Source: Quercus robur (taxonomy: Eukaryota > Streptophyta > Magnoliopsida > Fagales > Fagaceae). From it: a DNA stretch of 64,000 nt. The translations under genes were made by a program, and so were the position numbers. The notes beneath the pieces are model-generated. The model was not told where the DNA came from, did not search any database, and saw only the letters and a list, made by a program, of their open reading frames with translations. Location of the stretch: positions 54,331,501 to 54,395,500 of the forward strand of contig NC_065539.1 of assembly GCF_932294415.1 (NCBI RefSeq). Direction: 5' to 3'. Every line of letters starts with the position of its first letter. The stretch's first letter is position 1. Of the stretch, positions 47,306 through 59,400 are shown in pieces.

Positions 47306-47474
47306 GATTTAGGTATATTATTTAAGTGCTATTTTTTAGGATTTCTTTTTAAGATTCTATCATGTGGATTTTTTTCTTATAAGATGAAACTGTATTTTTT
47401 AGTTAAGTAGCCACATGACCGAATCTTAAGAGGGGAACCTAAGGAACAACATCTAAGGTATTATATTTAAGTTT
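47306..47474. mobile_element. MITE, copy 2 (relative of 13695-13861)
   Basis: Same order and orientation of landmarks as copy 1 (TTTTTAAGATTCT.TCATGTGGAT, then AGTAGCCACATGACCGAATC, then TTAAG). The ends are weakly inverted and more diverged. Confidence 0.55.
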
Positions 47475-48089
47475 TGTTCATTATATAAATTGTATGGGGA
47501 GGTAAAGGACCACTTGTCCACCGTAGAGTCAATAACGACATGCCATATCAGTCTTTTACTTAAGACTTATTGTAAAATTAGTACATCCTAATACACTTAA
47601 TAACATGTAAAAAAAACTCTATTTTACGTTTTCAGACCAGATGTGAAAAAGAGTCCCTAAAATAAAATCTTATCTCCCTCCTCAACTCCTTTATCTCCCG
47701 CCACAAACCCCGCCGGATCTCCTTTACATGGTGGTCGTTGCTTCAACATTTGGTGAAGGGACCCACCCAATGATTTTTACAAACTTTTGGCAATGTTCAT
47801 GGACAATGTGGTTGGGCTTGTTGCGGCAAAAGCAGCGGAGCAATGGACTACTTGAGGACCGCTTGGACGTGATCAGAACTCTCCTCTTGATAAATGGGTT
47901 CTCTTGCTTTTCTTGACCCTTCAAGACCTTCACGGTGTGCCCATTTATGATAAATTAGCAAATGAATTTGGTTTTCCTATAAACTAATTTGTCATCCCCT
48001 GTACAACAAATACAAAACCCAGTTGACAACTTTCTTCGAAATCGTACTTTTTCATTAAATTCACTTTGAGGAAGGCATTGATGGAAAGA

Positions 48090-48801
48090 AAGTCTTCCAA
48101 AGAAGACAAAAAACCAAGTCTTCTCTTGAAATTGCTTTGCACCTGCTTAGATGAAAATGTTGAGATTTGGTCTGGTTTAAAAAAAGGGTTTTGATGTTTG
48201 TATTAACAGGAGGGATTGATTTAATGATCACGACCACCACGTGAAGGTGGCTCCGAAATCATCTCCACCAGCATCTTTGCACAGTTGGAGGCAATGGTAT
48301 TTGTAGGCATGTTTTAATTTTATAGAAGTTGATTTTTTGAAAATTAAAAATATTGAGAAAGAACTTTGTGTGCTAGAGACTCTATTCATTAGTTTGTGAA
48401 ACATTATGAAAATCTGACGTGGCATGATGGTATTAGAGGGTGTAAACCAAAGTCTTTCAAAGAAGACAAAGAACCAAGTCTTCTCTTGAAATTGCTCTGC
48501 ACCTGCTTGGATGAAACCAAATGTTAAGATTTGGTTTGTTTAAAAAAGGGATTTTGATGTTTGTATTAATAGGAGGGTTGGGCTTGATGGTCACGACCAC
48601 CACGTGAAGGTGGCTCCAGAATTATCTCCACCCGCATCTTTGCATAGTTGGAGGTAGTGGTATTTGCAAGCATGTTTTAATTTTATAGGAGTTGATTTTT
48701 TGAAAATTAAAAATATTGAGAAAGAACTTTGTGTGCTAGACTTTATTTATTAGTTTGTAAAACTTTATGAAAATATGACGTTTGGAGGGTGTAAACCAAA
48801 G
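48090..48801. repeat. Two tandem copies of a ~360 bp segment
   Basis: Copy 1 is about 48090-48449 and copy 2 about 48452-48801. Both run AGAAGACAAA.AACCAAGTCT, GATCACGACCACCACGTGAA (TGGTCACG... in copy 2), GGTGGCTCC, TTGATTTTTTGAAAATTAAA, GAGGGTGTAAACCAAAG. There is no intact ORF. The segment carries CCACCACGTG twice. Confidence 0.9.
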
Positions 48802-50043
48802 GATTTGTACTCCATCTTTATCAAATTCGAACTCAATTATCATTTATACATTCAACCACTTCTTTCATCCATCATCAATTACGGCTGACCATTTCAAGTT
48901 TTAAACAAATTATGGTAAAAATTGTGCTGCCCTTTCGTGAGGGTGAAAAAATCCTTTTTTTTTTTTTTTTTGGATATCGTGAAAAAATCCACTTAAAAGC
49001 CAATAATTCTTCAACCTTTTCTAATCTCGTAGGAGGGGGGGACCCCATTTTATGCCAACATATCTTTTGACTCTTCTGTCATTCGAAGGTATGTATTTTG
49101 CCAGGACAAAGAAAATGCAAAAGAATCAAGATGAAGTTGTACTATCATTTGCTTTTGAGAGTCTAATAGAGAGTAGAGACAATATAGTAAAATAACCTGT
49201 ATTTACTTGAATAATGCTACAAATCTCCATCAAAGTGGGTATTTACTAGAATCTTATTAAAAACAGGACATATTGATATGGGTTGGGTTGAATTTTTCAG
49301 AATAATAACTCAATTAAAATAGAGTAGGAATGCCAACAACTACTAGGAGAGCTCACTTATCAAACCAAGGAAGCTCGATCAGGAAGCTTAAGAATTAGCA
49401 GCCATTGTAACCAAACCAAACTAGTGGTTGCACCATCAAATTGGTAAACTATACAAAATTCAGAATCAATATGAAAGAACTACTGATTTGCAATAAATCA
49501 ATAATTTTGTGAAAAACCAATAGTTTTTCTAGAAATATAGTGAATTACAGTTTTATTTGAACTGTCTTGATTTAATAACTATACTTAATTTCCTTCAATT
49601 TTACAATTTTATTTATCATATTTTAAGTCTTTTGCTTCTAATTTGGGGCGAAAAAGTAGTCAAAATATTAATCAAAGTGTCTCATTTTTGTCATTTTTAT
49701 ATATTAAACAAATTAAATTCTATATTAGAAAAAACCTTCTTAACAATAATGTTTTATAAATATTAATTTACAGTATATTTACGTTTAAATTGAATACTGA
49801 ATCTAAATACTTTACTATCTCATTCAAAATAAATAAAAAATTATCCTCAGTTTTATGTATTTTTTAAAAATAATTTATATATTTTTAAAAATAATTTATA
49901 CTCATTTTTTTTTAATGAATGATTGAACAGATGATCCAGCGGTAAACCATTGTACTACTCCTTTTTCTAAGGTAGAGAGCCCTACCCTCTCCTTGGTTTC
50001 TAAATTAAAGGAGGAGAATAGGGTTTTAATCCTCACTGTTGTA
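48802..50043. other. Spacer without recognised gene
   Basis: AT-rich, with a T-run near 48954-48972. I see nothing I can name. Confidence 0.5.
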
Positions 50044-50048
50044 TAGGT

Positions 50049-51074
50049 TGTTAGGAAATATGTGATTCACTTGTTAGGAACATATGTCAATATTTTATGT
50101 AATTGGCTCATTCTTTGACAAAACGCACTTTACTTGTATTTGGGTAAATTTAGGATGTGTTTAAATATTTCAAGAAACCATGTTTCAAGATCAAATGTTG
50201 AAGTCTTTAAGTCTATCCAAGAAAACAAGCTGAAAGTGCAAAGTTACTAAAACTCGACAACTAGCATGTGTCGAGGTTTAAGAAGCTGGTTCAGCTCCGT
50301 GGCTTGACAACTAGCTCGACAGATGCTCGATAGCTTCTATCTGTTGAGGTTTAGAAAAACAGAATTTCTGATATGTTTTTCTTGGGATCCGTAGATGTGT
50401 CTTTGGGCCTTCTTTTCTCCTAACCCTAGACATATAAAAAGATTGTTTTAAGGGCCCTCAAAGAGTTCATAGGTTGCACAAGCATTAAGCAAACTCTGTT
50501 CAAGCAAATTATGACCAGAGACGAAGTTCTTGTCCTAGTTCATCTCTTTCTTTTGAAGAAGTTGATGTGTATGTGCACTGTATGGTTTTGTAACCAAGCA
50601 TCTTCTTGATCTTCATCGTGTGGATGAACTGAAGAACTTTGCAGCCAACAACCTTCTTAGTTGGTGATTGAAGCCAAGTACTGGGATCGCGCAATTAGTT
50701 AGTCACGTACTTGGAAGCCGTGCATTGAAAGGAGGAACTGTCACTACAGAACAAGTCCAATTGGATATTGGGGTAAGGGTTCAACTGTAGGTTGGTAAGG
50801 TACTTGGGATTCCTTTATTTGTAACCGCTTGTTGTGATAGTAGTAGAGTTTTGGGAGTGGTGACCTTAAAATCACCCAATGGGGTTTTGCCTTAATGGTT
50901 TTTCCCATTCGTAAACAAATCACCAGTGTCAAATTTAATTTCCGCTGCATTTAGTTATTTGGTGATTTGTTTGTGCTACCATGCTCATTGCATGTAATTG
51001 AATCTAATTAATTTCACTTGGCTAAATTAATTGGTTAATTTATCACAAGGGGTCAATAAGTTTTTGGCCTATCA
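50049..51074 (+). mobile_element. 5' LTR of copy II
   Basis: 1026 bp, TG...CA. It contains short hairpins (CTCGACAACTAGCATGTGTCGAG near 50257; CTCGACAGAT...ATCTGTTGAG near 50313-50346). The 3' LTR matches it at both ends but lacks roughly 470 bp of the middle, so the two LTRs differ by one large deletion plus point changes. Confidence 0.88.
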
Positions 51075-51076
51075 AG

Positions 51077-51088
51077 TGGTATCAGAGC
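51077..51088 (+). other. Primer binding site, copy II
   Basis: TGGTATCAGAGC (initiator Met-tRNA type), two bases after the LTR end CTATCA. Confidence 0.92.
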
Positions 51089-51146
51089 AGACACACTCTT
51101 ATTAGGTTTTAATCTTTGTTATGTTGATCCATTGACCCCTGTTGTC

Positions 51147-52025
51147 ATGGAAACTCTTGATTGTTTTGATTTGCATGATCTTATGTTGAATGATGATGAT
51201 GATATTCAAGATGCCTATTGCAAGCTTTATAATTTTTGTATGAAATCTCTTGAATATTCTACAAAATTAAAAGCTAAATTTAAAAAGGTCAAGCTTGAAA
51301 AAGATGATTTGATTGCAAAATTGGATGAAGCCAATAATTTGAATGAGAATTTTAAAAATCAAATTTCATCTCAGGTGGACAAAATTAAAAGTTTGGAAGA
51401 GCAACTAGTTGAATCTAAAACTGAAGTTGAAAAATTAACTAGTGCCAAACTTGTTGTTGAGCCTAATTCAAAAGAAAATGATTTTTATATTCCTCCATTT
51501 AAAAGGAATAATGAAGAGTTGAAGGCTAATATTGCTAAGATAGACAAAGGTAAAAATTCTTATGTTAATACTGAAATTTCTAAACCTATGTCTAAAACTC
51601 CTCCTAGGAAGAATAAAAATTCTGAATTTGTCCCCACTTGTCATCATTGTCATATTGTTGGTCATATTAGGCTAAATTGTCCTAAGTTAAGGTCTCTGTC
51701 AACCTTCAAGGTTAGACCTCCTTCTAGGAAATCGAGTAGTTCTAAAACTACTCATGTTTGTCACCATTGTGGTGCTTCAGGTCACACTCGCCCTAATTGT
51801 TTCAAATTGTTTCCTCATAAGCGAGTGTCCAATTGGTCTCATCCTATGTCTAAAGGTTTTATACCTATTCTTGGTGAGCTATTAAAAGCTTTGAGCTTTT
51901 TAACTCAATTTCAGGGGAATTCTAATTCCTCTATGTCCTTTAGTAGTCATACTAAGACACGTGCCTTTTCATCTTTACGGCCAAAGATTCGTGCTGTGTG
52001 GGTGATAAAGGATCCTAAGACTTAA
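51147..52025 (+). CDS. Gag-like protein with two CCHC zinc knuckles, copy II
   Basis: 292 residues, no internal stop. It has the same architecture as the copy I protein: a charged helical N-terminal part with a shared LV(E)SKTEVEKLTSAK-type segment, a Lys-rich linker with FYIPPFKRNNEE (IPLFKRNNKE in copy I), and knuckles CHHCHIVGHIRLNC and CHHCGASGHTRPNC. It ends IRAVWVIKDPKT, close to the RAIWVRKD end of copy I. Similarity is moderate but runs along the whole length. The ATG follows the conserved TTGACCCCTGTTGTC. An RNA-binding role is an inference from the knuckles. Confidence 0.83.
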   Translation: METLDCFDLHDLMLNDDDDIQDAYCKLYNFCMKSLEYSTKLKAKFKKVKLEKDDLIAKLDEANNLNENFKNQISSQVDKIKSLEEQLVESKTEVEKLTSAKLVVEPNSKENDFYIPPFKRNNEELKANIAKIDKGKNSYVNTEISKPMSKTPPRKNKNSEFVPTCHHCHIVGHIRLNCPKLRSLSTFKVRPPSRKSSSSKTTHVCHHCGASGHTRPNCFKLFPHKRVSNWSHPMSKGFIPILGELLKALSFLTQFQGNSNSSMSFSSHTKTRAFSSLRPKIRAVWVIKDPKT

Positions 52026-52481
52026 TTGTCTTTTTGTTTATCCTTTGCTTTAATTCTTTCTATCTAAAGTTGGACTTTCTTTCTTGATTTCTTATTTCTT
52101 TCTGGATTTCTTATTTCTTTTTGGAATCACGCTTTCATGCATATGCATCTTGTTTTATGAATTCTTTTTATTTGTTTAACATATTTTTGTTTGTTTTCAG
52201 TTTTATTTATTTATTTTTTTAATATAAAAATAAAAAAATGAAAAATCAGAAAAATACAAAAATAGGTGTGTGTTTTGTGTACATTGGTACTGGTGTACCT
52301 TGGATGGCCATTGAAACAAAATTTTCTAAATTTTGTATCTCTTGTAACTTAGATGAGCATCTCTATACACAATTAACTAAGTGAGCTTTGCGGCTCTTGT
52401 TTGTGATGAGTAAGATTAAGTTATCTCTTGTACTTAACACTTGTATCATTCTTTTTGACGAGAAGGACTAGAAAATCCTAA

Positions 52482-52514
52482 GAGAAAGGCATAAATAACC
52501 ATCTCACCACTGTT
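52482..52514 (+). other. 33-nt non-coding block identical in copy I
   Basis: Counterpart of 35633-35665. A second shared block follows at about 52730-52795. Both lie between the knuckle ORF and the downstream region, at similar distances in the two copies. Confidence 0.85.
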
Positions 52515-54011
52515 GCCAGCCAATTATAATATGACACCTGTATACTTCGGCTTAGCAAAAGTGCAGTGTTAATGATATTTGTGTGCTTTGGCATAGCAAA
52601 ATTGGAATGTCAAATGCTTACCATCATTGGGTATTTCTTTTCTATCTCTTATATGCCCATGCATGATTTGCTTAAAAGAAAAATATGCAAAGAAAATAAA
52701 AAGCAAAAAGATAAAAAATGCTTTAAATATGATTGCAAGCGTATATTCTAGGAGATGTGGGAGTTATAGGATGTACCTCGAAGGTGATAGTCCCTATCAA
52801 ACAGTTATGATTGTGTGTGAGTTAAAGTGATTTTCTCATATCTCAAATAGTCATAACATGTATACACTTATGCAAACTTGCGATATTTTTCACACACAAC
52901 ACGCAATATTCTTTGCTACTCTTGATACATGTGCAGATACAATGTAATTTGGTTATCACAAGGTTTTACATGTGTTAATGTATGCTCACTAAACTGTCTT
53001 AACTTGTTTTTGAAAAATAAAATCAGTTAGACTTGTTTAGTGTGTGTGTGTGTGTTTTTTAGATCCATGTGCTTAAAATTGCTGTTGAGAGATGATTTTG
53101 AGAGGTTTATATGGTGTTTGGATCATTGGTTGTGTTGCATGTTTGATTGCATTCATATCTGTGTTTTTCTCTTCTCGAAAAACTGTTTTTAAAAGCTTGC
53201 TCCACACCTCCTCGACACCTGGCTATCTGTCGAGCTTCCAAGTTTTTTTTTCTTATCGCAATCTCGACACCTCCTCGACACTTGGTGGATCGATTGAGAA
53301 AGTTCATGTCTCCTCGATAGCTTTTCGACAACTAGGTCGATCGATCGAGCTTCTGTTCTGAATATGGTGGTTTGTTCCTCAACGCATGCTCGACACCTGC
53401 ATCTATCGACGACCTTTTTCTCAACACCTACCTCGACAGATTGCTCGTTACCTCTTAACACCTTCATCTGTCGAGATTTACTGATGGCCTATATATTCTC
53501 CTCGTGCGATCCGCAGCTCTTTTCTATCGATCTCTTTCTCGATACCTCTGTTTTTTCTTCTCCCAAAACCTCTCTCACTCACTCCAATCTTCTTCCTCAA
53601 GGTTTCTTCAAGCCTTTTCAAGTTTTTCTTCACTTGGTAAGCTTCTAATCTCTCATATTCATGCATTTCATGTTTTGAAACCTAGGATTTGGGGTTTTTC
53701 AAAATTGTTGAGTTTTTGTTGTAATTTTGGGATAGGTTTCAAAGATTTGGTCTTAAAATCTCATGCATTGCATCACATTAGCATAATAACAGTATTATTA
53801 CGCATTTTAGATGTGTGTAATTGATTGTGTGCTGGTAGGATTGGATTGGGCTGAGCCCATGATGCAATTTCTTTTGCATGTCACATGTTCATGCATTTCC
53901 CATGTATACATTCTCTACTTTTCAATATACTTGTTATATTTGAACTGTTTTGGAGCTTTTTTTATTGTTTCTTTCTTCCCCTTCTCTATTCTGTTTACGT
54001 TAGTTGTGTCT

Positions 54012-55196
54012 ATGGCACCTAAACGGAAGTCCACTCTGGCTCGAAACCCTCTTCATTCTGGTGCCTTTTCGTCTTCTGATTCTACTCCTCTCTCTCTTCG
54101 GTTCTGTGATGATGATGCCCACAAGACATTCTCGGAGAACTTTTCTAGACACGGCATTCATTTTGAATGCCAAGTCATTTTGGCAGACTTTGCCGACACC
54201 GACCTTCCTACTGTTATTCACAGTCGGGAATGGGAGTCACTATGTGACGTCCTGATCACATATCCTCTCGTGCTTATCCAGGAGTTTTACTCCAACATGC
54301 ACTGGATTGATCGTTCAATACCTCTTTTCTTTACTCGCGTTCGAGGTATGCGTATTCCTGTCACACCGTAGCTTGTTGCGGATGTGCTTAGGGTTCCTAG
54401 GGTAGAGTTTCCTGACTATCCTAGTTGTGAGCGTCTGTGAACTGTGTCCAAGGATGAGCTCAAATTAGCTTTTTGTGAGCGTCCTTCCAAGTGGGGTGAG
54501 CGCCAGTTCACTTACTGTTCGGCCTTTACAAAAGGTTCGCAATTTTTGAACATGGTGATGGCCTTTGTACTCCATCCACTCTCTCATTATAACTCTATCA
54601 CCGAGCCTCGTGGTCGATTTTTGTTGTCCCTTCTTGAGCATCTTATTATTGATTTCCCTTCTCATTTTATTCTTTCCATCATAGATGTTCATCTAGATTC
54701 GGCATCTCGTGATAAGCTCATCTTTCCTTCTGCTACTGCGAGGATCTTACGCCATTTTTCCATCCCTCTTCCAGCGTCTAACCCTTTCACCTTCATGTGT
54801 GCCATAGATTATGCTACCGTTAAACGTAGCGAGGCTCAATTTAGGTCGCGACAGACGGATTCAGCACCTTCCACCCGTCCGACTCCATCTCGATCTGCTC
54901 GATCCACATCCGCTCTCACCTCTTCTACAAGCGATGTGTCACTATAAGACATCATGGCGCAGCTTCAGCGCATGGATGCTCGTCTAGATACCCTCTCTAC
55001 AGAGATGTATTAGATGAATGTCCGTGTTGGCCGTATTGCTCGACGACAGGCGACCATGGGCAGATTTGCTCCCGAGGCTACTCCTTCACCACCTTCTGTT
55101 GATTCTGATTCTGATGATGATGATGGTGATGATGATGATGCTTCTGAGGATGATGATGATGGAGATGCTAGCTCTACCGATGAGATGTCTACTTGA
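54012..55196 (+). pseudogene. Second ORF of copy II, putative plant transposon protein-like, four in-frame stops
   Basis: The frame starts MAPKRKSTLARNPLHSG and stays open in one phase for 395 codons, except for stops at 54369, near 54438, 54945 and near 55011. There are no frameshifts. The N-terminal PKRK could be a nuclear localisation signal. The middle (HFECQVILADFADTDLPTVI, EFYSNMHWID, KWGERQFTYCSAFTKG, HYNSITEPRGRFLLSLLEHL) resembles the domain annotated in plants as putative plant transposon protein; this is from memory and not searched. The tail is Ser/Thr-rich and then very acidic (SDSDDDDGDDDDASEDDDDG). No equivalent is visible in copy I. Confidence 0.6.
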
Positions 55197-55757
55197 CCCT
55201 CTTACCCTTTGTCACTCGTGACAAAAAGGGGGAGTAGTTTTGTTATGAGAGTATTCATACTTAGGGGGAGAGTTAGTATAGGACATTTTGTTAGTGGGAG
55301 TGTTGATATAAGGGATGTAGTGAGGATTTTATGTATCTTTTCTTTTCTTTCTTTTATAGATACATTGTTCTTGTACTTTAGGTCTTGTGACCATTTTTTT
55401 TGACATACATTGTACTTATCTTCTTTATATATGTTGATGTATATTTTTCTTTCACCTACCCCTTACATGTGTTGTTTCTTTTTTCTCTTTATGCACATGC
55501 TTCTTATTACGTGTATGCAATCTATTATTTCTGTTTCACACAAAGATGTCTTGATGAGTTTTGTCTAAAGTGTTTTAGAAATACAGGTTGTCAAAGTCTA
55601 CTTGCCATAAACTCTCTTTTTGCAAAGTTTTTCAAAAGTTTGTGTTAGGATAGATTTTATTGTATTCAACAAGTGAATATAAGTTGAGTGATTTATGACT
55701 TTTCTCATATGTTTATTTGTTTGTTGTGGTTTGTCACGGATTGCCAAAGGGAGAGAT

Positions 55758-56300
55758 TGTTAGGACATATGTGATTCACTTGTTAGGAACATATGTCAAT
55801 ATTTTATGTAATTAACTAATCCTTTGACAAAATGCACTTTACTTGTATTTGGGTAGATTTAGGATGTATTTAAATATTTCAAGAAACCATATTTCAAGAT
55901 CAAGTGTTGAAACCTTCAAATTTATCCAAGAAAACAAGCTGAAAGTGCAGAGTCACTAAAACTCGACAGCTAGCATGTGTCGAGGTTTAAGAAGTTGTTT
56001 TAGCCCCATGGCTCGACAGCTAGCTCGACAAATGCTCGATATCTTCTATCTGTCGAGGTTTACAAAAACAGAATTTGGAAAATGGTAGATCTTGAAATCA
56101 CCCGGTGAGATTTTATCTCGGTGGTTCTCCCCATTCGTAAACAAATCACCTGTGTTAAATTTAATTTCCACTGTATTTAGTTATTTGGTGATTTGTTTGT
56201 GCTACCACGCTCATTGCATGTAATTGAATCTAATTAATTTCATTTGACTAAATTAATTGGTTAATTTATTACAAGGGGCCAATAAGTTTTAGGCCTATCA
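55758..56300 (+). mobile_element. 3' LTR of copy II (internally deleted)
   Basis: 543 bp, TGTTAGGACATATGTGATTC...GGCCTATCA. It matches both ends of the 5' LTR; the junction of the deletion is near 56075-56090 (ACAGAATTTGGAAAATGGTA). It is preceded by GTCACGGATTGCCAAAGGGAGAGAT, as in copy I. Confidence 0.88.
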
Positions 56301-56305
56301 CAGGT

Positions 56306-56395
56306 GAATAGGGCAGGTGAACTTGCTATGTTCAATTTAGAAGAAATATCCACTAAGAATGAATGGATAGACTTCCCAGATTTATTTGTGTGATC
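56306..56395 (+). other. Coding-like stretch between two elements
   Basis: Reads NRAGELAMFNLEEISTKNEW then IDFPDLFV and a stop. It could be the last exon of a lost gene or an older element. I do not recognise it. Confidence 0.25.
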
Positions 56396-56434
56396 TTTTT
56401 TTTTTTTTTTGTTTAAAAGACGATTTTATATAAC

Positions 56435-59400
56435 TCAAAGCATTACATCAAGATCAGTACAGACTCTGTTAAAGAAGACACCATTACAATCATCTTCCAA
56501 AGCCTTAGCTAAGTCCACAGGCGGACTAGCAAACAACATGTATTCTTGTTCTTGGTCAGCCCCTATTCTAGCCATCAAATCCGCGCAACGATTAGCCTCA
56601 CGGTAACAATGTTTCAGCTGAACTTGCTGAAATCCAGTCATCAGCTGCCTACAATCGTCCAAAATGGGAGATATAATCTGATTTACATAAGCAGAATTTT
56701 TAATGACATCCACAATCACTTTGGCATCTATCTCAACAATAAGGTAAGAGATATTCAAACTACTACACAACAAAAGACCATCCCTTAGCCCCCATAATTC
56801 AGCAGCAAAACTATTAGTAGCTCCTACATGCCTAGTGAATCCGGAAACCCAACTCCCATGCTCATCTCTCACTACCCCTCCACATCTGGCCTGCTCCATA
56901 CACCCCAATAACTGAACCATCAGTGTTCAATTTTTTCCATCCCAAAGGAGGCTTCTCCCACCTGATTCTCTTGCTGGTTCTTCGGACTGGGCTGCAAGGA
57001 GAAGAGACACAATACATAAACTCAGTAGCTTGATTAGAAATCTCCCTATACAGGTTCGGATTAGGGTTCTTCCTATTGAAAACAAAAGAATTTCTGCTCT
57101 TCCAAATGCACCACACAACAAAATTAAACATGACTCTCCAAGGAGGCTTCCCTTGGATAGGACTACATCCCACATTTCCATTATTTTGCAGCCACTTGTG
57201 CAGATTGCTCCTCCAAAAAACACCATTATTTCCCTTCACACCCAGTTGATACCATATATGCTTTACTCTTGGACAATCTCTAAGAGCATGCAAAATAGTT
57301 TCCGGCTCTCTTAGGCAAACGGGACACCCTCCATCATTCCCGAATCCTCTTCTAGTAAGGCAGGTTTTTACTCCTATGCTATTATGAACACATCTCCATA
57401 GGAAAGTCTTAATTTTAGGGAGCGTATCTAATTTCCAAATCCAATTTGCATCTATAATACCCACATCCTCCACCTCATCCACCTCTCTAGCAAAAGAATA
57501 GGCACTTTTGAGATCAAAACAACCTCTAGCATTACCTCTCCATCCTAACCTATCCCTTCCTCCATCCCCTACGGAAATAGGAATGGCTTGGATGATTGAT
57601 TTAATTTTAGGGGTAAGCTCAAAGGGAATTCGATTCCAATCCCAACCTCCACTTACTAAAACATCTTTAATCTTCCAATGGCTTGCTTCACGGGTTAAAG
57701 GACCATGAATGAGGCTACGGATAGGACCTTTACATGTCCAATTATCCAGCCAAAAGCTAAGAGTGCTGCCTCTATGAACCACCCACATGCTTCCTTTGTT
57801 AAAAGTTTCCCTACCCTTCTTGATGGCCCTCCAAATCTGAGAACAAGGCAGCCTATCCATATTAACAGCATTTAATCTCCTGTTGCTACAATACTTTCTT
57901 TTTAGCACTCTCACCCATAGAGCATCATCTTCCGTATGAAACCTCCAATTCAATTTGGCAAGGAGCGCAGTGTTTCTACCCTTCGCCTCTTGCAAACCCA
58001 GCCCACCTTCTTCTTTAGTCTTTGTTACTTTCTGCTAGCCAACCCAATGAATTTTCCTAGTAGTCTTCGATGAGCCCCACAAGAAATTTCTATTAACCCA
58101 GTCTATACCATCCAAGATTCTTCCTGGTAAGTAAGTGCCTTGCATGACATACGAAGGGATAGTTGACGAGGAAGCTTGAATCAAAACAACCCGGCCAGCC
58201 AGAGAGAGCATATTAGCTTTCCACCCGGCCAATTTTTGCTTGACTCTATCCAAGATAAAATTAAACTCTTGAGTGGTGGAACCCGGATGCTTTATGGGAA
58301 ACCCAAGGTATCTACCAAGAGAGGGCGTGGAAGCAAAACCAAGAATGTCACAAAGTGATTCTCTTGTATCCCTATCCACATTGGGAGAGAAATACACTCT
58401 AGATTTGGTAATGCTCACCGATTGCCCCGACATGCTACAAAAATCATCTAGAACATCTCTAATAACAGCACACCTCCTCCCATTAGCCCTCCCAAATAAC
58501 ACTAAATCATCCGCAAAAAATAAATGCGAAAAAGATGGCCCGCTTTGAGAAGCCTTTACAGGCTGCCATAATTTTGCCTCACATTTTTCTTGGATAAGTT
58601 GGCCAAGGAAGTCCATACACAAAATAAACAAGTATGGGGAGAGAGGGTCCCCTTGCCTAATCCCTCTAGATGGATAAATGGGGTCTAAAGCTTCTCCATT
58701 CACCAATATCAAGGTCGAAACTGTAGAAACATAGCTCATAATAATATCAATCAGATCAGCGGGCAAATTGGCTCTAATAAGCTTGCATCTTATAAAGCTC
58801 CACTCAAGCTTGTCATACGCTTTCTCTAAATCCACTTTAATGACCATATACCCTACTTTCCCTTTCTTTTTGTTGAGGGTATGAACAATTTCCTGCACAA
58901 TGATTGCATTATCAATGCCTTTCCTCCCTGGAACAAAGGCAGCTTGAAGAAGGGATATGATCTTCTCCAAAAAGGGTCTAAGTCTAGCAACAATAATCTT
59001 AGTAATCACTTTATAGACTATATTGCATAAACTAATAGGCCTATAGTTACCCAAAGTCTCCAGACCTTGAATCTTAGGAATAAGGACAATGTGGGTCCTA
59101 TTCAAGAACTCTGGAACTTTCCTCTCAACAAAAACTTTCTTCACCAAATCAATCACAGAATTACCAACAATTAACCAAAATATGTGGAAAAACCCCGCAT
59201 GCAAGCCATCCAGTCCAGGGGCCTTAAAAGCCTTTAGAGACCACAAGGCATTTTTAATCTCGTCCACCGAAGCAACCCCACTAATACTCACTCTTTCCTC
59301 ATCTGACAATATTCCTTGCCATGTAGTGGTAAAAGGAATCGACCAAGAAGCACTAAAGAGAGAGGAGGAATACACTTCATTGAAACCACTCCAAATGACA

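Larger units (their letters stand above)
50049..56300 (+). mobile_element. Pol-less LTR retroelement, copy II
   Basis: Ends are TGTTAGGA...GGCCTATCA; the flanks are TAGGT (50044-50048) and CAGGT (56301-56305), 4 of 5 matching. Layout: 5' LTR 50049-51074, primer binding site 51077-51088, intact knuckle ORF 51147-52025, spacer with the conserved block 52482-52514, a degraded second ORF 54012-55196, a polypurine tract (CAAAGGGAGAGAT, ending 55757) and 3' LTR 55758-56300. No pol domains were found in any frame. Confidence 0.85.

Noticed and set aside
47724-47933. Copia-type gag zinc knuckle
   Set aside because: CFCRNKPNHIVHEHC only loosely fits the knuckle spacing, and nothing else of an element is nearby.
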